Positions 23,540 through 34,712 are shown, counted from the stretch's first letter. The stretch: 64,000 bases of DNA from Primulina eburnea (GCF_022965805.1 NW_027331510.1:310001-374000), one strand, 5' to 3'. Made by a program: numbers and translations. The notes: a model not told the origin generated them from the letters alone.

Positions 23540-25994
23540 TTTCTCAAGTCCAAAGACCAAACTGCTGCTCAACTGATTAAGCTTTTCAAAAGATTATTAA
23601 ATGAAAAATCAGTTGGAATTGATAGAATCAGATCCGATCGAGGAACTGAATTTGTCAATCAAATTCTTTCAAATTATTTAGAGAATACCGGAATCAAGCA
23701 TGAGCTTTCAGCAGCCAGAACTCCTCAGCAAAATGGTGTAGCTGAAAGGAGAAATCAGACCCTCAAAGAAGCTGCTAGAACAATGCTTGCTGATTCTAGT
23801 ATATCTCAAAGGTTTTGGGCAGAGGCAGTGAACACTGCGTGTTACACTCAAAACAGATCAATGATTAATAAGAATCATATGAAAACACCTTATGAGATCT
23901 GGCATGGAAGAAAAAGTGTGGTTTCCTACTTCAAAATATTCTGCTGTAGATGTTTTATACTTGTCAATGGTAAAACCCATTTAAAAGCTTTTGACGCTAA
24001 ATCTGCAGAAGGAATATTTCTTGGTTATTCTTCAGTGAGTAAAGCTTATAGAGTCTTCAACAAAAATACTTTGAATGTTGAGGAATCTATTCATGTTGTG
24101 TTTGACGAATCTACACTAACGTTTAAGCCAACTGATACAATTGAGCTAGCTGATAGATTTACAGCTTGGATGATGATGATGAAGAAGATATCCATCTTAA
24201 TCAAAATAACCTCCAATCACCTGAACCTGACATATTGGATCGATCAGCTGAATTGGAAGCAAATCTTGACAATCAGTTAGTGGAGCATACAAATGAGAAT
24301 CAGTTGCCAACTGAATTAGGTCCAACTGAAACTGAAGACACTCAGTTACCTACTGAGGAAATTGCTAATACAGAAGAAACAAACGCTGAACTTAGATGGA
24401 AGAAATCACATCCTCCAGAACTGATGATAGGTAATCAATCTGATCCGGTAAGAACAAGAAATCAGATGCTTAACTTATTTATTCATTCAGCCTTTGTATC
24501 TCAATTGGAGCCAAAGAAAACTGATGAAGCTCTTGCTGATCCTAACTAGATAAATGCAATTCAAGAAGAGCTAAATCAGTTTATCCATAACAATGTCTGG
24601 AACTTAGTTCCAAGACCACTCTCAAAAACTGTTATAAGTACAAAGTGGGTATACAGGAACAAACTGAACGAAGATGGTTCAGTTGTACGCAACAAAGCAA
24701 GGCTAGTAGCACAAGGATATAGACAGGAAGAAGGAATTGATTACGATGAGACATATGCACCAATACTGGAGGCAATCAGAATATTCCTTGCCTATGCTTC
24801 ATTCAAAAACTTCAAAGTCTATCAAATGGACGTAAAGAGTGCATTTCTGAACGGCCAGTTGCAGGAAGAAGTCTACGTTGAACAACCTCCAGGTTTTGTC
24901 AGTCATCACCTTCCTGATCATGTCTATCATTTGAACAAAGCCTTATACGGTCTTAAACAAGCTCCAAGAGCTTAGTACGAAACTCTTTCAAAATTTCTAG
25001 TTGATCATGACTTTTCTGTTGGATCAGTTGATAAGACATTGTTCAAATTTTCCAAGAATGATCATATTCTACTTGTTCAAATTTATGTTGATGATATTAT
25101 TTTTGGGTCAACTAACCCCAAATTATGCGAGAAGTTTTCCAAGTTAATGCAGGAGAAATTTGAGATGAGTATGATGGGTGAACTGACATTCTACCTTGGT
25201 CTACAAGTGAAACAACTGGATTCAGGAACTTTTATCAGTCAAACCAAGTACACTAAGGAATTGCTGAAGAAATTTGGCATGGAATCATGTTCAGCTGCAA
25301 GCACCCCTATGAGCTCATCAGCTAAACTAGACACTGATCAAGGGAGAATATCAGTTGAGACGATGCTTTACAGAGGTTTAATAGGTTCATTATTGTACCT
25401 AACTGCTAGTCGTCCTGATATTATGTTTGCTGTATGTATGTGTGCAAGATTCCAAGCTAATCCTAAGCAATCACATTTTTCTGCTGCCAAACGTATCTTG
25501 AAATATCTTAAAGGCACGCAAAATGTTGGATTATGGTACTCTAAAGACTCATCTTTCAATTTAGTTGTATATTTTGATGCAGACTATGCAGGATGCAAGC
25601 TTGATCGAAAAACTACAAGTGGATCATGTCAGTTTCTAGGGCGTCCATAGCAACTTCCACAACTGAAGCAGAATATCTTGCTGCTGGAAGCTGCTGTGCC
25701 CAACTGCTCTGGATTAAGCAACAACTGAAAGATTATGGTGTTGATGCAAAGGAATCGCCAATATTCTGTGACAACACAAGTACAATTGCTATTACGTATA
25801 ATCCAGTTCTTCACTCCAGGACTAAGCACATAGATGTCAGACATCACTTCATCAGAGATCATGCTTTAAAGAAGAACATCAGATCGGAATATGTATCAAC
25901 TGAACAGAAAGCGGCTGACATCTTCACCAAACCACTGGCTGAGACTAAGTTTTCTCATTTTCGCAATATACTTGGATTAATTGATTTGTCCTAA
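23540..25994 (+). pseudogene. C5 pol: integrase (partial), reverse transcriptase, RNase H
   Basis: Open from 23540. Integrase shows the second catalytic Asp (RSDRGTEF) and the Glu (QQNGVAERRN). The frame shifts near 24165 in an acidic linker. RT follows with the active site YVDDIIFG near 25084, and RNase H with DADYAG, STTEAEYLAAG, and TKHIDVRHHFIRD. Lesions: in-frame TAG at 24547 and at 24973 (both at positions where copia relatives have Trp), a two-codon loss in YAPILEAI, and a deletion with frameshift near 25645 that removes about ten residues of RNase H. The frame ends with TAA at 25992. It cannot be functional as it stands. Confidence 0.88.
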
Positions 25995-26186
25995 TTAATT
26001 GTTATTGCTTGTAATTCATATGTCAGCTTTACTGTTTTCTTACTGATTATTTAAGTAAGTTGTTTATTCATATGAATTTTAACTGATGACAGTTAGCGTT
26101 TCATTAGTTCATGTGTTTGTATCTCATACAGATCAGTGCGTGCAGAAACAAAGAAAAATGATGCTCAATCAAAATAAACATTATAT

Positions 26187-26585
26187 TTATCCATAAATGT
26201 TGGAGAGGACTACATTTTCATAAGTCTCTTCTACACTAGCTATCCACATCCTCATCCAAACAGCTAGAGCTGAGGAAGAGGTCTTGCAGAAGCTGTGCGA
26301 AGAGGCGATGCTATTAAGAGTCTCCAGCTCCTTGCGAAGCATCAGCTGATAGAGATGGCCCTCCTTGAAGACGTCCACCTCTGCAGAAATGTTTAAGTGC
26401 TTTCGCACTTCTCTCAGCTGGGCCATCCGCCTGAAGGTTGTGACCCTCCCAGAGTTGTACAGGAGCTCCAGCCCCTGTAACTCTTCCCAGTAGGGAAGAC
26501 TGGCATAGAATACCTCGTCTTCTATAGCAGCTTTTCGGGCTTCAAGAGAGAGTGGAGAGACGTTTGAGCTACTTGCACCTTCCAT
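26187..26585 (-). CDS. Antisense ORF in C5, 132 aa, unknown function
   Basis: Starts at ATG 26585 (MEGASSSNVS) and runs to 26187 on the strand opposite to the retrotransposon genes. It is an intact frame while the neighbouring sense genes are broken. The sequence suggests a small helical protein (VFYASLPYWEELQGLELLYNS, REVRKHLNIS, LMLRKELETLNSI); no signal peptide or membrane segment is seen. I do not recognise it. A minus-strand TATA box lies about 50 bases upstream. It could be a real accessory gene of this copia branch, or a captured gene. Confidence 0.5.
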   Translation of the reverse strand: MEGASSSNVSPLSLEARKAAIEDEVFYASLPYWEELQGLELLYNSGRVTTFRRMAQLREVRKHLNISAEVDVFKEGHLYQLMLRKELETLNSIASSHSFCKTSSSALAVWMRMWIASVEETYENVVLSNIYG

Positions 26586-27190
26586 TTCTTTTTGAATATT
26601 ATCTGCTGATACTTGTGACTAACTCCTCAACTCTTATTTATAGGGCAAGTCGAGGAAGATGAAAGGACACTTCTTTAAGTGACGATTACTCTACCAAGCC
26701 TCAGGATTTTCTTAATTAATCTTGCTTATATTATCGTTATTTTCTTTAATGCATCTATTAAGGGGGAATAATGGTTTAATAGGTTAACTGAGAAGACAGT
26801 TGTTAGTGAATTCTCAACTGAAAGGACTCAGTTTTACTAACTGATCGTTCAGTTGAATATTTCACTAATCTTCTCATATAAGTTAACTAATTAAACTTAT
26901 TATATTCCAAATCAAATGACGTGACTGTCTGCTAACTCATGATGAATTTTAGTTTATAACGTGGACACATTTTTAACCGCTCAAAATTTTACACACGCTT
27001 ATAGCACACGTACACACTTTGCTTCTTCAAAATTTCTACGGACTGACACGTGTCCAAAATTTGAATAGTCACGTACATATGTACTATTACCCGCTTCATT
27101 TCAGTTTCACCTTACAATTACTCACAAATTTTTGAGAGCAAGAACTATTTCATCCTTCAAATTTTCTTTCAGGAACTCTCTTAGTTATCA
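26586..27190. promoter_or_regulatory. Divergent intergenic region between the antisense ORF and the env-like ORF of C5
   Basis: 605 bp between two divergent ORFs. On the left is a minus-strand TATA box. Near the right side is the 10-bp palindrome GACACGTGTC (27045-27054), which contains a G-box. No clear plus-strand TATA box was found. A shared promoter region is inferred. Confidence 0.45.
26635..26642 (-). promoter_or_regulatory. TATA box of the antisense ORF
   Basis: The minus strand reads CCCTATAAATAAGAG, a strong plant TATA box. The ORF start is 50 bases downstream, which leaves a leader of about 20 bases. Confidence 0.6.
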
Positions 27191-29797
27191 ATGGCAACCC
27201 AAATTCCCGCTTTTATGTTTAATGCTATGGCTATCAACTTTGGATCCATCTTATCTTTCGGCGATGCTGAAGTCAAGAAGGTATTTCAGAAGCTTGAATC
27301 TGCTGGACTGAGAACATTTTTGGGACAATCCTCAAAGGATATCTATCCCAAAGAACTTCAGGATTTCTACTCCACCGGCATTATTGATTCTGAAGGTAAC
27401 ATCATTTCCACTGTCAATGGTCAGTTGCTGACCATCTCTGAAGACTCTTTCGGGGAATTATTTTCTTTACCTTCTGATGGTTTGGCACAACTCTCGGATG
27501 TCAAGGCGTCTGATATTGAAGAGATGCAAATATCTCTTTCTGCTGATGGACGGAAGATTAAAGTTTCTGATCCCAAGAAGGAACTCAAGCATGAAGTTCA
27601 GTTGCTTACTGATGTAGTAGCCAAAGGGCTTTTGGCAAAAGCTGGATCATTTGTTGCCCTTACCTTGGAGAAATTTCAAGCCATTTCTGTTATTATGGCT
27701 GATCGCAAACTCAACTGGAAGCACCTTATCTTTAACATTCTGAAGAATATGTTTTTGTCTTGGTTTTGCTGTACTAATCAGTTATCTGTTGAAAGTGAAA
27801 GGATTAGTGGCTGATGATTCTGAAAGGTCATCGAAATTTAAGGTGTTCAATGCAAAGAACACGATGCTACTCAAAACCAAAATGGACATAACTCCTGCTC
27901 AGTTAGTGCAAATCAAACAAGATATTGGGACTCAGTTAGCAGCTCCTAAATCAGTTAAGAAGGCCAAACATTGGCTCAACTGAAGGTCGCCAAGAGAAAA
28001 TTAGTACTGAGTGCACCTGATTCAGAGAAGACTCCATCCCCTCAGATTGCGAAGAAACCTAGAACCCAGAGGATTAAAACAGCTTCGGAGGCATCCATTC
28101 CTACTGATGCAATAATTTCCATAATTGATCAGCATCCTATAGAAGAAGTTCCTCTGCAGATCATTCCACAAGAAGCTTCAGTTGGTACCAAAAAGGAATC
28201 AGTTAGGACCAAAGCTCCTCTGATTCAAATCTCTCGTCCTATTGGTGTGGCACCTGCTAGACCCAAAGGCATAAAATTTATAGAGCATGTGGAATCTACT
28301 CGAACAGGATTGGAAATTCCTCACATCATGAGTACTGATAAAGGGAAAGGGAAGTTGATTGAAGAGTCCAGACCCTCCAACCCAATTCAGACTCATATTG
28401 ATCTTGTATGGGCAAAGGTGAACAGTTTTGCTGCTTCAAAAATTAAGTCCTATGATGCTTGGACAGCCTATTGTACTGAGGTTTTTGCCAAGCAACTGAA
28501 GAAGAAGTCCAAGCTGAGCAAATTCATCAAACTGGAAGCATTTGTCCTCAGGACAGTCAAAGCTGTCTCAATTGCTCAAGCTATGGAGATGAAGAGTTAT
28601 CTATTTGATCAGACGAGAGTGAAGAAGTTGGCTCAAATTGTTGCCAAGTTAAAGACCAACTACTTACCCACAAGCCCTACTGCCTACGCTGATCAAGCTA
28701 TAATTACTTAGCTAGACGCTGATCTTATAGGGTTACAATCTCGAATCAAGTTCTGGGAATTGGATCAAGAGTTGGTTATCCATCAAGGAGATTCAGATGA
28801 TGATGACGAGAAAATAATTGAAGAACCATCCTCTGAGAAGACAGAACCATCATCAGCTTTGGCCATTGTTCCAACTGAAGAGCCAGTTCATGATAAGTCT
28901 CTTTCACCTCCTGGTGAACAACAACTGTATACTGAAGATGAGCTCTCTTTCGCACACATTGATGAATTTATTCAGGCCGTTGTGGAAGAATCCCAGATAA
29001 ATGCACCTGTTTCTGACAAAGTTGATCATTCTGCTGATCAAATCAATCCAGAGTTCACTATTACTTCAGAAGAACCTGTTCAGCCAGATCCATCTAGTGA
29101 TCAGGTTATCCCAACTGATTTGCCAGTTGATTCAATCGATCATCCTTTAGAGGCACCAGTTTCAGTTTTGTCACCATCTGCTGAACCAAATCCTCCTTCA
29201 CCACCTCGGGATCAAGGAGAAATCACTGTTGCTGATATTTCAGTTCGAGATGCTACTGAAACAATCTCATCTGACCAAGCCTTGATAATTTCTGAACATA
29301 CTACAAGTGAACCAGGCACTTCTCGACAGTCTCATCCTCCATCTTCATCAGATTTTGATCTTATTTTCGAAGAAGTTTAGAATATGCAGGACAGTATGAA
29401 TCAAATGATTACTGCCATCTCCAAGATTCAAAATACACAATTATCGCATACTCTGAAGTTGGACGATAATCAGCAGTCTTTACAGAAACTAAAGGCTATA
29501 CAATCTGCTGTTACTGCTCTTTCATTTGCAGTTGAAGATATTCAGAAAAATAGAGGAATTTTTTCAAGTCTGACTGCTACTCAAGACTCTATTAACAAAC
29601 GAGTTGATAGTGTGGAGTCGCTTGTATCAAGAAAAATCGAACTGCTAAAAGTCACTATGTCTACTGCTATTGAAAACATGTCATCCTCTGTCCAGCTCCT
29701 TTCAACTGACGTTCGAAAATTATCTCTCAAGATGGAGCTGTTTGACAAAAAGGGGGAAGAGATCAAGGAGATCTTAGAACAGCAGAAGAAACATTAA
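27191..29797 (+). pseudogene. C5 env-like/extra ORF, broken into five frames
   Basis: One ancestral frame of roughly 870 codons starts at ATG 27191 (MATQIPAFMF). It is now split by frameshifts near 27790 and 27975 and by in-frame TAG codons at 28709 and 29378. The N-terminal part is a globular domain ending in KLNWKHLIFNIL, which resembles a domain common in plant transposon-linked hypothetical proteins. The middle is basic, then acidic and rich in Pro/Ser. The last 137 residues have heptad-like spacing (coiled coil). Sireviruses are known for an env-like ORF with a C-terminal coiled coil in this place. No convincing signal peptide or membrane anchor is seen, so an envelope role is not shown. 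Confidence 0.65.
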
Positions 29798-29918
29798 GAG
29801 CAGTATCTATTGTATTCATTTGAAGAAATATGAATTCAGTTGATTCAGTTAATCGACATCTTTTTATCTACTTTGAATTCATTCAAGTATCTTTCACTAT
29901 AGTTTTGTCAAATACCAT

Positions 29919-29930
29919 AAAGGGGGAAAT
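29919..29930 (+). other. Polypurine tract of C5
   Basis: AAAGGGGGAAAT directly before the LTR start TGTTGGAAAC. Confidence 0.8.
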
Positions 29931-30889
29931 TGTTGGAAACGAAATTCCGGCGTTTGACAAAAGATCTACCAACTGAATCCAGCAACTGAATTGAACTAAC
30001 TGATCGACATAGATGAACACGTCATCAGTCAACTGATCGCTACGACTGGAGTCTATTCTATCGTCAACTGATCCTTAATAGCTGATCTCTCAGCAGTACA
30101 CGTCATCAGTTGAAAGCGACAACCGACAAATAGTACAACTATCTGTAACTGGTAGTGGCTCGCCGCATTTCAGAATGAACAGTGTACGATTGTCAGAATA
30201 TATCGACGTGGCAATCAACGGTTAGAATATTCAAAAATCTTTAATGTTACCGTTGAGAGGGAAGCCTATAAATAGTCGAAGGCAGCAGCTGAATATCCAT
30301 CGCATTCTCAGTTATCTTATCTTACTTGCTGTTACGCTGCAAAAATATCCACTCACATTCAGAAATCAAAGCTCACGCTTATCAGTTATATCAGTAGTAT
30401 TCAAGACTACGCTCTAGAGCTTTTATAGCACTTTGTAATCGATTGATAGATTTTCTAAGTTGTGCTAAGATCAGTTACGATCTGTAAAACCGTTGTATAC
30501 TAAGAGTTTCAGTATTGGCAAAGTGATAAGTCCAAACTGAAGTGGGTCAGTACACCTTTTTTTATTTGATCAAAGTCTTTTAGTGAATATCCTATCTTTG
30601 TGATAGAAGGGGTGACGTAGGAGTTATTCAAGTCTCCTAACATCCAGAAACAAATTGTTGTGTTATTACTTTCAGTTATTATTTCCAGTTAGATACTCTG
30701 TCTTTCAGTCAGTTAGTTTTCCGCAACTGTTTTGTTCAGTTTAACTGATTGTTATTGACCGACGAGATATTTAGATTCAGTTTGTAACACAACTGAAATC
30801 AGTTTGTCGAAGTATAATTTTAATTGAGCAGTGTTTATTCAACCCTCCCCCCTTCTAAACACTCTTCACCCGATTCACCGATCCTTTCA
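29931..30889 (+). repeat. 3' LTR of C5
   Basis: About 959 bp from TGTTGGAAAC. It has a TATA box at 30265 and a C-rich end (CCCTCCCCCC near 30844) as is common in copia LTRs. The right end at CCTTTCA is set where RGLG coding sequence begins, with TAGCC (30890-30894) as the likely target duplication; the exact border is uncertain by several bases. Confidence 0.75.
30265..30275 (+). promoter_or_regulatory. TATA box of C5 LTR
   Basis: CCTATAAATAG, 335 bases into the LTR, a standard plant TATA box. Confidence 0.7.
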
Positions 30890-31332
30890 TAGCCATAACC
30901 ATCATTGGGAAAACCCTGTCATCTTTTGATGAAGACAACCTGATTCCATGTTTGGATTTGGAGATGGTAAAGTTTGAAGAGGGATATATATAATAAACAA
31001 TAAAACGATCATTTAGATGTAATGACGGTCCAAAATTTTCTTGCAGCATCGACACACGACCAACATGTCTTTAGTTTTTATCTGGACGTAAGGTTTTGTG
31101 AGGGATTCGAAGAGGTGCTAACCAGATACCGCCAGATAGTTCCTCAGCTTCGTCTTTCAGGTACTCCCATCCACACCATTTTTGGCAGAGTAGAGCCAGT
31201 GAGCATAACCGAAACCGTGCATGAATTTTGAAAACCTTTTAAGTTCAAAGGGACCAATTTCTTCATATTGAGTCTGCCATGATGATTAGTCACAAATTCT
31301 GCATTGATTTCAGGTCCAACATAATTTGCACC
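30890..31332 (+). pseudogene. RGLG-type E3 ubiquitin ligase pseudogene, middle exons
   Basis: Three exon pieces of the copine-like VWA domain: about 30890-30966 (ITIIGKTLSSFDEDNLIPC), 31047-31160 (STHDQHVFSFY..FEEVLTRYRQIVPQLRLS) and 31314-31332 (start of an exon), separated by GT..AG introns with matching phase. RGLG proteins are plant RING ligases with a VWA/copine domain. Lesions: one T is missing in exon 1, which shifts the frame after IPC, and codon 31322-31324 is TAA where relatives have Ser. The exon is then cut by G6 and continues at 47188. The first part of the gene should lie left of C5, outside the window. Confidence 0.82.
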
Positions 31333-32919
31333 TGTGACACCCTGACCCGTTACGAATAAAAATACAGCGGAATTTAAAATTTTCTTTCAAATGGAAGGAG
31401 TTTCAAAACACATTTCATAAAGTGTTTAAAAATGCAAATACATGATCATTCAAATGATTTAACAAAAATACAAATCAATCATTCCTATGATCATGTCCCA
31501 AAATGCTTGCAAAACATCATCCTTCCAATCTTCGTATGCATATGACTCCTGACCACAATCAACGTCCTGATCCGTCGCTCTTATCTGCATCACATGAAAA
31601 CAAATGAAATGAGTATAAAAACTCAGCAAGTGGAACTCTTACATAACAATGATACATATCATACTCTGTAAAACATGACTTTGAAATCATAAATACCATC
31701 ACTCTGAAACATAAATACTGTAGCAATAACTGAAGCAATAACATAGCAATAAGATGGTATTTCTCTTTACTCTGGTTGGATTGATATCAATAGTATCTCT
31801 GACTGTGGTGCTCGTATCCCAAATCGATATAAACCGATAACTCTGAGGGATATAAGCCTATGGGCGTTGATCAACTAATTGCATGCAATTCTCTGACTAT
31901 GTTTCTATCAATCCAATAAAACATTTGAATTCTCTATAGCATTTAAACAATCACTTTGGAAATCTATCTTTTCTCTTGTATTCTCTTTTTCAATAAATGA
32001 GACATACAATGCCTCCAATACATATACAATAGAATCAATACATAACTATGAATCAAATTAAGGGAATAACACTTTGAAATCATTAAAACACCATACATAT
32101 AATATCATGTGAGCAAAGGGATGAAATTCCACTTACAAACCACAATAACACCTTGATTCTAACTCTTGGTACACCACCTACAACAATAATCCATAAATAA
32201 TACCATTATCAACTCTATATCCAAGAATCCAAGTCAAATAATCCAATGAACCATCAAAAACATCAACCTATAACATGTCATCTCCAAAACCATGAAAGAA
32301 CACAACCAAAAACTTTCCTTAGCTTCCTAGCACCAAGGAGAACCTCGATCTCAAGTCGAAAATCGAACTAGATCCAAGAATCAAAGGTAGGAAGCAAAAG
32401 AAATGGAAGAAAACCCTATTCCTTAGGGAGAAAATCAAAAATGGAGGAAAGGAAAGAAGGAAAGTGAAGCCAACAACTCCAAAAAGTAACTTAAAATCTC
32501 GCCCATACCTCCATAAATCAAGACCGCGGGTGCGCTCCAACAAGCACCGCGGGTGCGCTATGCTCACGGCAATCCAAATAATTCCCTGAACTCGATGACC
32601 GCGGGTGCGGTACAAACAACACCGCGGGTGCGGTGAACTATCGGCAAAACCATCAAAATCCAACATTAATGACCGCGGGTGCGATCCTTGCAAGGAGTGC
32701 GGGTGCGGTATGGTCACGGCCATGAAACAAACCCAAGCAACTAAGATCGATCCGAAACGCTGAAACGACGCAACACCAACAACTAACAATAACAACCAAG
32801 CCATAAAACAATAATATCAACTACACTATAACCCAAAACACAACTATAATCATCTAATCATAAAACCCAATAAACAAACAAAGCTTAAACCGTACCGTAC
32901 ACCGGGCTCGGCTATTACA
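31333..32919 (-). repeat. 3' LTR of G6
   Basis: 1587 bp, minus strand TGTAATAGCCGAGCCCGG to GGGTGTCACA. Compared with the other G6 LTR it has a 12-base insertion near 31729 and one fewer GC-rich unit, plus scattered substitutions. Confidence 0.9.
32523..32709 (-). repeat. U3 array of ACCGCGGGTGCGGT units (G6 3' LTR)
   Basis: Six units, complement of those in G3, just upstream (minus strand) of GAGATTTTAAG. Spacing is irregular. Confidence 0.75.
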
Positions 32920-32962
32920 ATCTCCCCTCCTTAGAGGAATTTCGTCCTCGAAATTGACGTCA
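32920..32962 (-). other. Polypurine tract, pre-PPT hairpin and stranded stop codon of G6
   Basis: Minus strand: the TGA stop (32962-32960) that belonged to gag-pol, hairpin AATTTCG-AGGA-CGAAATT (32938-32955), and purine run AAGGAGGGGAGAT next to the LTR. N7 has separated this block from the rest of the gene by 8 kb. Confidence 0.8.
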
Positions 32963-33262
32963 CTGCATGTAAGGCCCGAGATAATAAAGATGATATTATT
33001 TTAATCCGAGAGTATATAATTGGAAACTTTTGGAGTGTTGAATTATATTCCAAGATGTTTGCAATTATTTAGGATTGAAATGAAATTATTTAGGATTGAA
33101 TTGAATTAAAAAGATTGAGCGGGGGCCAATTTGCAATTAGTGAAAAATTGAGGGACTAAAGTGTAATTAATGTATTTTGCATGGGACACTTGGCTTGATT
33201 CACCTCTTGAACGTGGCCATGCAATTGAGTGATTCACCTCTTCAACGTGGCCATGCAATTGA

Positions 33263-33266
<4 letters not shown>

Positions 33267-33328
<62 letters not shown>
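33267..33328 (+). repeat. TA microsatellite in N7 5' LTR, 31 units
   Basis: Pure TA repeat of 62 bp at the place where a TATA box is expected. The 3' LTR has 20 units at 39331-39370, so the length changed after or during insertion. Confidence 0.85.
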
Positions 33329-33332
<4 letters not shown>

Positions 33333-34016
33333 CATCATTTCCTCGACAATTTCAAGGAAAAACCGAGAAAAAGCTTCATGAAATTCTCAAAACTTGGTTT
33401 TGGTGCGAAAATTGTGATTTTTGTTAATTCGGTTATCAGATTTTGATTCCGGACACAGTACTGTACTCCTCTCGTTGAGAGCTACAACTGGACGTAAGTT
33501 TTATGAAGTTCTGTTATCATTTGAAATTATGATATTGGAGAAATTGTTATTTGATTATTATTATGTGTTCTGAGAATACTAAACATCGTAGAATCGAAAC
33601 CGGATTAAAGAACAGACTGATTATGGAATTGTTATGATTTTATGATTATACCGATTGAAAATGGGACAAATTTGGATTATGAATTGATTACGGATTATAT
33701 CAGATATGAGTTATGATTTGTAATTAATATCTGGTGAGGTGGTATTGACGAGAATATTCAGATTGTTCCGTTAAACCGTTGATTTGAATTAAATCCAGAT
33801 TAATCAGATTCAGAGTTGAATTGAGAATGGAATATTGATATTATGATTCTCGATATATCGTTTCAGATGTATAGAGACAGCCTTGAGTTCAGAACTGATA
33901 TTGATATTGTGCCTGTTTTATGTGATTGTCATTATCAGATGGATATGGACAGATTTGACTTCGAGACTTCGTCTTCGTCAGACCGGGACGACAAAGGTAT
34001 AATTCATGTGATATAC

Positions 34017-34712
34017 GGGAAGATATAACTCAAATAAGATCCTATTTGAGTTTCCCAACCAAATCACATACTAGAATTATTGTTGTTTATTTATGATATG
34101 ATTATGATATGTTATAGATGTTATATTCATATCCTTTGAAATGAACATGCTTTGTTTACAGATTGTTATTCATTGCATTTAAGATAGGAGAGTCGTTGAC
34201 AGCCATTGTCAACTATCTAGATGTTCGGTGTATCTTAGCTTAGGAGCAGCCCTGACTCCTATTGCAGCCGTTGATACAGCTCAGACCGAAGTCTAGGAGT
34301 AAGACGTACAGTCACCCCGATTGGGAGGGTAGGTGACAGCCATTGACGTCTTATTCACCCCGGGATCCCTAGAGTTATAGTTGAGTCGAGTCTAGACATG
34401 ATTTGACTAGCAATGCATGAGTTTATGGATGTAGTTTCATAGACTATGAAACCCATTTTTATTGCTTTCAGTCATGATCGCATGTTTTTATGAATTGATT
34501 TGAATTGCATATTTATCTGATTTGAGTAGCATGCTTATTTTGATTTGATTTCATAGATTATGGAATCTCTTACTTTTGATTTTATTCATGATAGAATGTT
34601 TCATGATTTACTTTGTGTATATGCATGTTTACCATGTTTTATACTGGGATTTATTCTCACCGGAGTTATCCGGCTGTTGTCTTGTTTTGTATGTGTGCAT
34701 GACAACAGGTGG
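34017..34712 (+). other. Multi-stem-loop block in the N7 5' LTR
   Basis: Stems: GGGAA..ACTCAAATA/TATTTGAGT..TTCCC (34017-34056); GATAG..GTTGAC/GTCAAC..CTATC (34183-34217); TTCGGTGTATC/GATAC..ACCGAA with inner TAGGAG/CTCCTA (about 34225-34290); GAGTAAGACG/CGTCTTATTC with inner GTCACC/GGTGAC (about 34296-34353); CTGTTGTC/GACAACAG (34674-34708). CAGCC recurs in four loops. Compared with G2, the last stem shows a compensatory pair (C-G for T-A) and the fourth an A-to-G change that keeps a G-U pair. The copy in the 3' LTR starts at 40057. Confidence 0.65.

Larger units (their letters stand above)
23535..30889 (+). mobile_element. C5: Ty1/copia (Sirevirus-like) retrotransposon, 3' part
   Basis: After G3 ends, the frame enters a copia integrase (RSDRGTEF, PQQNGVAERRN), then RT and RNase H, then about 3.9 kb of extra sequence with an antisense ORF and a broken long ORF with a coiled-coil end, a polypurine tract and one LTR. 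Gene order integrase-RT is diagnostic of copia. The extra 3' gene and the wording of RT (YVDDIIFGSTN) fit the SIRE/Maximus branch. The 5' part lies left of the window beyond G3. Several stops and frameshifts make it the oldest mobile layer of the left nest. Confidence 0.85.

Noticed and set aside
31022..31231. 69-codon plus-strand frame as a small separate gene
   Set aside because: It is the RGLG exon 31047-31160 read through its flanking introns.
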